A DNA stretch of 64,000 nucleotides from Nereocystis luetkeana (Eukaryota > Sar > Phaeophyceae > Laminariales > Laminariaceae): positions 5,885,586 to 5,949,585 of the forward strand of contig JARUPZ010000007.1 in NCBI GenBank assembly GCA_031213475.1. The letters are read 5' to 3'. Of this stretch, positions 55,491-64,000 are shown one piece after another. The position numbers were made by a program, and so were the translations under genes. Below the pieces are notes generated by a model, which did no database searches, was not told the origin of the DNA, and saw only the letters and a list, made by a program, of their open reading frames with translations. Every line of letters begins with the position of its first letter. Position 1 is the stretch's first letter.

Positions 55491-56670
55491 GTGTTATAGA
55501 AGAGGAGATGAGGGAAATAATAAACGAATGCGACATGGTGGAGTCTGGTACACTGGATATAGCAACGAGAAACGACCGCTATATCCTAGGAGATATAGAT
55601 GGTGGCCACAGGCGGCGAAACAGGAAGGGAATAAGACTAGCAAAAAAAAACTATTTAATATATGGAAACAACGTAATGGGCGCCCAAATGTTCTGGAAGT
55701 GTCTCTACTACTACTGTAGGAGCAGGATGCGTGATGGTCAATTGCCAAATGACTAAGGCAAGCAATACATGAGTGCCTCCCCCCCCCCCTCTAAACAGCA
55801 GAGTGTTTGCGCTAATTTAAAGTGTTTGTCGATATAAATACCTCTGCAAAAAATCACCCCAAGGGTATAAATTCGCGGTACTTTTATGAAAGAAGGCGTT
55901 TTATTTATTAATAGCTATATTTTATTACTGCTTGCGCGACAAATTCTGCACATCCGGACAACCACATTCTGGGAGACAGTTTACTACTTCGAAATATAGC
56001 AAGAACCCGACTTTTGCAGTAGATATACAGTAATACGTGTGGCATGCATGTTTTTCAGTCCACTCTGATACGAGGAGCGGGGGAGGTTCATCGTCAAGAC
56101 GGAGAGAAAAACGAAGGATTTCCACGGTGGTTGCGGACTGCATTACACGCAGATTATATCATACGTAGGGGACGCGAAATATACGAAAGTAAGAACATCT
56201 GTCCTGCCGACGGCGCCACTGTTAAGAGCAAGGCAGTTTAAACTACGGACCGACTACTGCTAGCAGGTTTGCCTTTGGCTCTGCTCTGGTCACTCGGAGG
56301 CAAGAATGCTTGACGATGTTAGAAGCCATAAGCTCTTGTCTCAGTTGCTGCTTACCTCGCCAGATAGATGTCTTTTGAACGAAGGGGCGAGGGATTCATC
56401 AGTAAGGCAGGCGATAGCGCCTGCAAGGTACGAGGGTATGATGATACGAGGGTATGATGAAGGGACGCTTGCTACGAATAATAATGCCGCCGAAGGGGAG
56501 GGGGGATACCATAACACTATTAATAACGCGAAAATACATACTGCGGTAGAAGCCGTCGCGCGGCTTAGTGCGTAGAACGCATGGAAAAAGGAAGGTGCGA
56601 CGGGTCTCTATATCAGCTCGACCGAGGCAAAAATAAGCAATACCAGGTATAGTTTTGTAAATTTCATTAG
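55491..56670. other. No recognised gene
   Basis: A plus-strand ORF from 55460 to 55756 starts inside the LINE tail and has no recognised domain. The rest shows no exon logic. A TACCAGGTA lies at 56641-56649 next to the foldback element. Confidence 0.4.
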
Positions 56671-57830
56671 TTTTTCGTGGCATGCCGTGGGCACTACCGC
56701 GACATGCACGGCATGCCGGCATGCCGCGGGTTGCCGCGGGATGCCGCTGGCAGTAGCGCGGCATGCCACGACATGCCACGACATGACATGCGGCATGTTG
56801 TGGCAGCCCACAACATTTGCCACGGCATGCCGCGAAACGACTGCCGCGGCAAGACCCACGGCGAGCGCCACGGCAACCCTCGCGACACATCGCGGTAAGG
56901 CCAGCGGTATCCACGGTACGCCACGGCAAGACCCACGGCAATACCCACGGCAAGCCCCTCCCGTGGCAAGGCCCCGCAAGGCAAGTCCCGCGGCAAGCCC
57001 CGCGGCAAAACCTGTGGGGTGTCCCGAGGCAAAGTCCCACTGCAAGTCCCGTGGCAAGGTCCCACGGCATGTTCCGCGGCAAGACCCACGGCAAGTTCCG
57101 CGGATAACCCCCAGGTAAGGCCTAATGGAAACAAGGTGCCAGTTGGGCCTCCGTCGGCATCTACGGAGAGCTGATTATCTTTCTGCACCTTGTAGGTGGG
57201 AGCAGGGTACCAAATGAGATGAGTCTACTGAGGGCTTAAAGTACAAAATGAGAACAGGGTGTCAGGTGGGTGTCTTACCGTGGACATTGCCATGGGTCTT
57301 GCCACTGGTGTAGTCGCTGGCCTTGCCGCGGTACTCGCCCATGGTGTTGCCGCGGGACTTGCCGCGGATCTGGTCGTGGGTCTTGCCGCGGTACTTGCCG
57401 CGGTTGTTGCCTCGGGACTTGCTGCGGGTCTTTTCGTGGGTTTAGCCGCGGGTCTTGCCACGAGACTCGTCGTGGGTCTTGCCGCGGGTTTTGCCGTGGG
57501 TCTTGGCGTAGGTCTTGTCGTAGGCCTTGCCGCGGGTCTTGCCGCGGGTCTTGGCGTGGGTCTTGGCGTTGATCTTGCCGCGGGTCTTGCCGTGGGGTTT
57601 GCCGTCGCGGGTCTTGCCGTGGGTCTTGCCGTGGATCTTGCCGTGGGTTTTATTGTGAGGTTTGCCGTGGATATTGCCCCGGGGCTTGCCCTGAGATGCT
57701 TTGGCAAGTCCCACGGCAGTATCCGCCGGGACAACCGTGGTACGTCCCGGGGTAGATGGTTAACCCGCGTACCATACCACGACATGCCGCGCCATGCCGC
57801 GGACATTGCCGCGGGCACTACCACGAAAAA
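56671..57830. mobile_element. Foldback-type element with minisatellite arms, 1.16 kb
   Basis: The left end reads TTTTTCGTGG and the right end is its exact complement. The left arm (to about 57115) is built of GGCAAGACCCAC-type 12-bp units plus GGCATGCC-rich sequence. The right arm (about 57290-57720) is the same unit in the opposite orientation (CTTGCCGTGGGT), followed by CATGCCGCG text. A non-repetitive centre of about 175 bp lies between. Long inverted arms made of short tandem repeats are the hallmark of foldback elements. The long Arg/Gly/Cys/Pro-rich ORFs across it are products of the 12-bp repeat and not genes. Confidence 0.65.
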
Positions 57831-58423
57831 GACAAATAATGTGCATCCGTGGGCTGATGAGGACGAATTCAATCAATAATTAATGTCTTGGATTGGTAAC
57901 ATCTTCTATACCCGGTGTATGTCTGAAGTAATTGGACTGTGGATTCCTTTGTGTGGTGGATAGTGGCACTAATAGTTAGTGTTACAGATATGATTGGAAC
58001 AAACACCCTGCACATTGTTGCATGGCGAATGAATTATTTATAACAATCGCTGTTTGATGCATGAGATGCAGGGGCATTTTGGTTTAGGAGTCTCTTTGTT
58101 TGTCAATCGGTTTGGGATGTCGTTCGTTTACGCTTGTTCATTTTGTGCTGTTATTTATTCGTCATTTTCGCGATTGACAAATGCTGCATAGCACATTTTC
58201 AGATGGCAAACGGACTACCGGGGTATTGTTAATCGTGCGAAGCATATTTCGTACCAGGCATATCATTTATTTATTTTTCCCCTCCGGTGAGGTATTGTAT
58301 ACCGTTGTTCATGTTCCACTCCTACATGAATAGAACCTGTCCTCTAATACCGAACAGTAGTACTGTAGTACTATTAATACTGTACTACTCTATATAATAT
58401 ACATCTCTTCTATTACACTGAAC

Positions 58424-58468
<45 letters not shown>

Positions 58469-58849
58469 CCGGCACTTGGTAGGCCGGTTTATCAAGCGGA
58501 ACACGGCCGCCTTTGTTCGGTGATCCAACTTGATGTAGACGAATCTCGAGGCGGAGACGCGGTCAGCACCAGTATGTTTTAGGTTTCACACCACCGCCGC
58601 TTTGCTCGATTATTTCCGTTCATATTTGGGTCCGTGGTCGGGGGTTTCTCGTATGATCTGGACTTCTCCTACTTGCCGCCCCCTGTGAGTGCAGCTTTCG
58701 ACTGCTTCAGGTTTGAGTAGCCAGCCTTTAGACTGCGTCGTGAAGTACCTCAGCATGTTTGCCAGTTGTCGCTGTTCACACGCGTTCCTCTTGGTTCCTT
58801 CGTCCTGCCGACCCCCCCCCCCTAGTCAATCGCTTGGGGTAAAGTAATG
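57831..58849. other. Repeat-rich, no gene recognised
   Basis: Two diverged LINE 3' motifs occur near 58003-58025 (CTGCACATTGTTGCATGGCGA) and 58189-58209. A (TA)n tract lies at 58429-58464. I see no exon. Confidence 0.45.
58429..58464. repeat. (TA)n microsatellite
   Basis: About 18 uninterrupted TA dinucleotides. Confidence 0.95.
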
Positions 58850-59310
58850 TGTGAAGGTGTTACCCACTGAGCTATAGGGGTAAAAGATAAATCGATTACC
58901 CAGCCCAGGGTAATCTGCCTTATAACACTCTCCCCCCCGCTAAACGGCGGGATCTTTGGGGCGTCGGAACCGTATACGTCTGTACTCTGACCTACCCGCT
59001 TCGTTTCATTACCTGGAGAACCAGGGAGATGTGTTTTTAGGGATGCACGCGCAAGCGTTTCTAAAAAAAGAAACGTTCGAAGTGAGGTTCGAACCCGTGA
59101 CCTGAACGACGTCAAATATGACGTTGTTACCTACCAGGTACTGAGCTACAGGGGTAAACTATCGATCGATTACCCAGTCCAGGGTAATCCTTATAACACT
59201 CTTGGCGTGTTGGTGGCACGTCGACCCGTATATCCGGCCCGTTCCAGGGAGGGAGAGTGTTATAAGGCTTAGATTGGGTAGGCGATCGGTTAACCTTTTA
59301 CCAGTAAGTA
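58850..59310 (-). repeat. tRNA-like repeat family B, tandem units
   Basis: On the minus strand one full unit lies between two copies of AAGG-GATTACCCTGG-CTGGGTAATCGAT, with a period of about 260 bp. The best-preserved B box of the family is here (CGGGTTCGAACCTCAC near 59087-59102). A head fragment in the opposite orientation follows at about 59243-59300. One unit carries a 7-bp CCAGGTA insertion at 59134-59140. Confidence 0.7.
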
Positions 59311-60841
59311 GCCTAACGGACTAAGGCCTCATCAGATGTGTGTAATGTGGTCGCTCGTACTGCGACACAACAGTGATGTCGGTTTTTTATGGTCTCCCAT
59401 TTAAAACAATGCATTTTTGCCCCGCCCCCCCCCTTCTCGGGGGCTATGTTTTTTTCTTGATTTTAATATTTTTGGCTATTTATTGTTGCGGGTATAGGAT
59501 TCCTTCCCCGTTTTGTCCTTACTTGAGGGGGCTTCGCAGCCTCGCAGTGTAGAGGCGTAGAGGGGCTACTGAGGAGCCGCATATATTTGTCCAAATCTTC
59601 CATACTTTTTCATAGATGGTTCATCAGGGTGGGCTAGTGTATTGGTATTTACTTGTGAGAACCATGAAGGTCCAGGAGTAGGAAAACGGTATTTTACGGC
59701 ATACCTGGTATACATTTCCTGGACCGTCTATTCGCGTAGGGAACAGGGCGGGTTTAGGACAAGGTACAGCCGAGTCCATGTATTCGATTCCTTCATCGGA
59801 ACCCTACACCTAGTCAATGCAACGCTGCTACTCCCACAAAGCACCCAGCATACGTGGCCCGTATAGTAGGCAAACTTGGAAGGGGATACATACGTGTGTC
59901 TCCCACACAGCCTCTTCACATATATACATATATATATATATAGAGAGTACAAAATAAGAATCGTTGGTATTGTGATTGTTATTGCCCTCGATGAAATGCA
60001 TTCGAGCGCTGTTCTCAGTTTGCTTGTCTTCTTAAGTGTGAAGTCGCAGTACTACTGCAGTTGGAGTTGGTGCGAGTGTGGAGAGAGACCAGTCGGAACC
60101 AGCACAGACGGCACCCCAGCAGGCGGAGTTTGGCTCCCAGACTGAACGTCTGTTTTTTTTCCTTGGAAAACCAAGAACAAAAGGCACGCGCTTCGCGCTC
60201 GCGCATCTCTTAAATACGATTTCTATATTACGGGACAGAGTGGTATGTCAGCACAGCAGTATTATTATAGTACGATAGCACGGCGGGAGCAGGACGCCCC
60301 ACCCCCCAGCAGCCATCAATAGGTTGTTGTGTGGTTTGCCTGGTCTATACAGCGGTACCGTACGGGAAAGCTCGTCTGCCGATATCTGTATATCGCTGAA
60401 TGTCTCCCCTCGCCTCTAACTAAAGCCCACGGCTCACGGCTCCGGTTCCGAGCGGCAATGGAAGCCGGAAGCCTGCCCGCCCCTACGTACGGAAAGACAC
60501 CCCTCCTTTTACGAAGCATGCTATTATATCGTCATGTAGAGTCCAGGTGGTGGTGGATCAGTAGGTACAGCTTGCAAGAAATAATATACCTGGTATTATT
60601 GAGTATTGAGCAGGTATTTATTGTCTGAAATCGGGGAGACTAAATACACGACGACGGTAACATAGTGATCGACTGACGATTATAGAGACAGAACATACAT
60701 GTCTGCACCACACAGAGGATTGGAAAGTATAAAAACGAAGTACCTTTCTTCTTGAAGTTGATGCGAATTAGAGTTTTTCGTGCTGCTATTAATAGTAGTA
60801 AGTAGTGATGATGCACCAGACTCTTTCACAGCCTACTATTA
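59311..60841. other. Intergenic, no gene recognised
   Basis: Short overlapping ORFs only. TACCTGGTA occurs at 59702-59710 and 60587-60595. A short TA run lies near 59925-59940. Confidence 0.45.
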
Positions 60842-60970
60842 CGGGGGACCGTAGTAAATAGGACCAATTAATGTTAGTAAAAAGAGGTAAATATATACCA
60901 GGTACCAGGTACCTGGTAGGTTTTTGTGTTTACCGTATGTCCTATTTACTATGTAATGTATGGTCCCCCG
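60842..60970. mobile_element. TA-flanked MITE, 129 bp, copy 2
   Basis: It aligns with 50686-50784 without gaps for the first 56 bp. It then carries a 21-bp insertion (60898-60918) made of three 7-bp CCWGGTA units. It aligns again for about 35 bp, carries a further 9-bp insertion after an ACTATG, and ends in CCCCCG next to TA (60971-60972). Confidence 0.85.
60896..60918. repeat. Triple TA-CCWGG-TA micro-insertion inside the MITE
   Basis: TA is followed by CCAGGTA, CCAGGTA and CCTGGTA. The sister MITE at 50740-50741 has only the TA. Confidence 0.9.
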
Positions 60971-61797
60971 TAATTTTATACTTGAAGAGTGTGGGAATAT
61001 TGAATGGCGAAAGTGATAGATCTACTTTGGCACACAGGAAGCAGTGGTCTGCTGTTGGGTTTCTTTACATGTACCAGGTATTGCGCTTGTACGCACGACG
61101 GTTACAAAGTAGTCAACACTATACTCGTGGTCGTACTATCATTCGAATAGAAAACATGTACTTTATTTTGGTATTGATTATAGGGAGAAAACGTCAATCG
61201 AGTCTACACAATGCCAAAATATGCAACGACCAGCGTGAAATATGTTTTCCCCAAAAATTGTAGATAAAAACTTTTCCGAACAAGCACGTACAGCAGTTAC
61301 TAGTAGTAGTAGTATACTCGTAATAATGATATTATTGGGCAGTAAAGGTTTTCTCTGGGCATTTATTTTCCTAGTGTGGCAAGCCGTACAGCATACAACA
61401 CACAGCAAGATCAACTAGTTTCATAGATGACGAGCTCGAAGAAATGAGGTGGATGAATGCTCCAGGGGGCAAAAACGACAGATTGACAAGACTTAAGAGA
61501 GAGTACCGAAAAATGACACAGGGACCGCAACATGAAAGCGAAGTAAAAACAGCGAGGTTACTATTATTGTTATTATAGAGATAAAATATTTGAGATCCCC
61601 AACAAGCGGTCCAAGAAGAGCTGTGACGAGACGCTTTGTTGGCCAATGAAACACATGTTGTGGGTTGTTACACATTACATTCATTCGACAGATTAAGATT
61701 GACATGTATTTTCAACTAACTGCTGGGTTAGTAGAAAAGTAGAAAATAATCCACTCACTGCTGTTGTAGTAAAATACCTATATTATGCAATTTTTTT
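60971..61797. other. No gene recognised
   Basis: A TACCAGGTA lies at 61072-61080. A partial relative of the tandem repeat at 61798 (GATGACGAGCTCGAAGAAATGAGG) lies at about 61425-61450. Confidence 0.45.
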
Positions 61798-62640
61798 GCC
61801 GTTCGAGACGGATACAGCAGGTACTAGTAGTACTCGTAGATAATGTTGCTGTTGCACAAGAAGTAATCCACTCCTCCTGTTGTTGTACTGTAAAATACCT
61901 GGTACCTGCTATTTATAATAATAGTATGCGAATGGAAACGCGAAGTACACAACAAACATTTTCTTTCAGCTCGTGCGACGGTAGACGATAGATGCTCGAT
62001 CTCGACAAAGACTCAGCCCACGGCCAACCCGCTCAGTGGCGGGCAATATCAACCAGTGTAGATGACGGGCTCGAAGAAATGATCAGAGGTAGATGCATGT
62101 TCTAGGAGGCAAGAGCATACCGGCGGCGTCCTACGGTATCCTCCCAAACCTGAAAAAAAAAACATTTTCTGCGTCCTACCGTATCCTCCCAAACCTGAAA
62201 AAAACCCATTTTTTGCCATTCATTCGAGACGGATACAGTAGTAGTATTCGTAGATAATTTTGCTGCCGCACAAGAAGTAATCCACTCCTCCTGTTGTTGT
62301 ACTACTGTAAAAGACCTGCTATAGTGTGCGAATGGAAACGCGAAGTACACAAAAGTTTTCTTTCAGCTCGTGCAACGATGATAGACGATAGACGCTCGAT
62401 CACGAGAGACACTCAGCCCACGGCCAACCCGGTCGGTGCCGGGCAAGATCAACTAGTATTAGAGATGGCGGGCTCGAAGAAATGAGGTGGATGCATGTTC
62501 TAGGGGGCAAGAGCTTGCCGGCGGCGTCCTACGGTATCCTCCCAAATCTGAACCCCCCCCCCCATTTTTTGCCATTCGAGACGGATACAGCAGTGGTACT
62601 CGTAGATAATGTTTTTCATCTATTTTGTGCACACCAGCGG
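61798..62640 (+). repeat. Large tandem repeat, unit about 350-425 bp, two units plus partial third
   Basis: TTCGAGACGGATACAG marks unit starts at about 61800, 62223 and 62575. Shared landmarks are AAGAAGTAATCCACTCCTCC, GCGAATGGAAACGCGAAGTA, GCCCACGGCCAACCCG and GGCGGCGTCCTACGGTATCC. Unit 1 has an internal duplication of the last landmark. Copies differ by small indels, including a 7-bp CCTGGTA present at 61898-61904 only in unit 1. Confidence 0.8.
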
Positions 62641-62832
62641 CCAATGCGCTGCACTTAGCGTAGGACCCAAACGTCTGAGCCAACTCTGACTGCTTTTATT
62701 TGGTCTGGCGAACAGCAGTGCTCGACGTACATGCTCTGTATTCATCGCCACCCTTGCACAACTACACGGCACTATAGCAGTAGCTTGCACCTGGTCTGGT
62801 GTATAGACGTCTCCCCAACTCTGACTGCCTTA

Positions 62833-63015
62833 CACGGTTTGGGATATGGGATATGTTGGCGGTATGGTAGATGGGAATATGGGATATGTTGGTGGTATGG
62901 TATAGGGGAATATAATATGGGAAAACCACCGTGTGTGTGGTATGGTATGTGTTGATGGTATGGTGCGGGAAAAACACAGTATATGGTATGGTACGTTTGC
63001 GGTATGGTACCATGG
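62833..63015 (+). repeat. GGTATGG / GGGATATG minisatellite
   Basis: GGTATGGTA and GGGATATGTTGG units repeat irregularly. The array is strongly G-rich on the plus strand and encodes nothing recognisable. Confidence 0.7.
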
Positions 63016-63173
63016 TACGATGTCGTGGATGTATTATATGGCTAAATTTTTGCCTGGTGGTATGGTGTGTTTCAGTATATAAGGCCCGTAAGGGTCGAAT
63101 ACGTCGTCCGAATATCATCTGTAACGAGCTCATATATCGGCCATTGGAAAGTGTTCGAAAATACAAGCCTTGC

Positions 63174-63174
63174 G

Positions 63175-63211
<37 letters not shown>
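63174..63211 (+). repeat. (GACA)n microsatellite
   Basis: About nine uninterrupted GACA tetranucleotides. Confidence 0.95.
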
Positions 63212-63212
<1 letters not shown>

Positions 63213-64000
63213 TTTGCATTTACCAAAACAGAGACTCAGTTCTACAAACTGAGAATTGACGCATGCTACGGTAGCGTGGCGAACCTGCAATGTTCTGAGA
63301 CTCGTCACATGAGGAGGTCGGTATATCAGCCGAAGACGGAAAAGTGTACGAAGAGGAATCCCATGGCCTACAGTAGGTCTGTATCGAACACGGTGGTAAA
63401 AACAATGTACGATACTGGGCACTGTAGTTCCTCAGTCGAGAGGCCCCACCAGTCCCAGAGATAGTTTGGTGTCGAAAGGTCGCGTATCACCAGGACCAGG
63501 AACACTGGATGAAGTGCCAGGTATAGCGTACGAAGTACCTGGTATGTTAATATGGTACTCCCTCTATAGCCCCCCCACTACACCTGGCAGGCAGTCAGCC
63601 TGCTTGGACGAGGAATCACTAGCCCTCTCTGCCAGAAGATATCCGGGCGAGGCAAGCAACTACAAACGTCAACGCAAGCAACCAGTGTGAGTGACCCAAG
63701 CAGAGCCGCAACCTATATACGTAGTCAGGCCCTAGGCCGCACGTGCTCCCCCGTCTTGTGACACGTATTACTTGGGAGGTCTATCTATACATAAACCATG
63801 GCTACCTCAGATTTCAGGGCAAACCATAGTCAAACCCCTACTTGAGATGTCCATCGGGAGCAATAGTCAAACCCTTTGTACTGGTCGTCTACCAGTACAA
63901 TACCGGCGCTCTCACAAAAACCTGAAATCAGGCTCAGGCTGACTTTCCTGTTCTGGGCACGTGCGAAAGCACACCTCCTTATGCTGGTCCCCGACAAGAC
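63212..64000. other. No gene recognised
   Basis: A TACCTGGTA occurs at 63536-63544. Short ORFs have no domain or splice support. Confidence 0.45.

Noticed and set aside
56399-57879. Long Arg/Gly/Cys/Pro-rich and Lys/Thr/Arg-rich ORFs
   Set aside because: The 12-bp repeat has a period divisible by three and few stop-forming triplets, so every frame is open. No start context, splice signal or domain supports a gene.
59087-59160. Functional tRNA gene
   Set aside because: A and B boxes are present, but the acceptor and T stems do not pair and the D region is interrupted. The sequence is one unit of a repeat family.

Overview
The window is nuclear DNA of a photosynthetic stramenopile (heterokont alga). 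The best evidence is the gene at 34885-40355. Its N-terminus is a signal peptide followed by an A-F-A-P motif and a transit-like stretch, the bipartite plastid-targeting presequence typical of algae with a secondary red plastid. Genes carry many introns, intergenic spaces are large, and LINEs, SINE-like repeats and MITEs are abundant. This would suit a brown alga or close relative, but that is a guess, not a proof.

Host genes, left to right: (1) 2199-2524 minus, the first two exons of RAD51, with the rest outside the window or unrecognised; (2) 2940-9855 plus, an 11-exon armadillo-repeat protein of about 1469 aa, divergent from RAD51 across a 415-bp gap; (3) 14768-21424 minus, a 9-exon LENG8/THP3-type SAC3-domain protein of about 699 aa; (4) 26079-26940 plus, three coding-looking exons of an unidentified gene; (5) 34885-40355 minus, a 3-exon, 251-aa plastid-targeted protein with a 4.1-kb first intron. 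All exon models are hand-built from splice signals, reading phase and family similarity. In models 2, 3 and 5 every junction keeps frame and the summed length is a whole number of codons. Model 4 is partial, but its two internal junctions also keep frame.

From 41.4 to 55.5 kb lies a nest of non-LTR retrotransposons of the restriction-like-endonuclease (RLE) type. At least three units stand head to tail on the minus strand, each junction being a (TAA)n tract. Two further 3' fragments lie on the plus strand. The longest copy (41.9-50.7 kb) carries RING-like and other Cys-rich zinc fingers upstream of the reverse transcriptase, including a tandemly duplicated module of about 0.9 kb.

Other repeats: a tRNA-derived SINE with a poly(A) tail (two copies), a second tRNA-like repeat family that forms tandem units (four loci), a TA-flanked MITE (two copies), a TTA-flanked MITE, a 1.2-kb foldback element made of 12-bp minisatellite arms in opposite orientation, and several satellites.

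The most unusual signal is a dispersed 9-mer, TACCAGGTA or TACCTGGTA. I counted about 38 by eye, against about 0.5 expected by chance. None lies in a predicted exon or LINE ORF. Comparing repeat copies inside the window shows that each is a 7-bp insertion, CCWGG plus a duplicated TA, at a pre-existing TA. One MITE copy carries exactly three such units (21 bp) that its sister lacks. The alternating central A/T and the TA duplication look like excision scars of an unknown TA-targeting transposon, or a self-iterating micro-insertion process.
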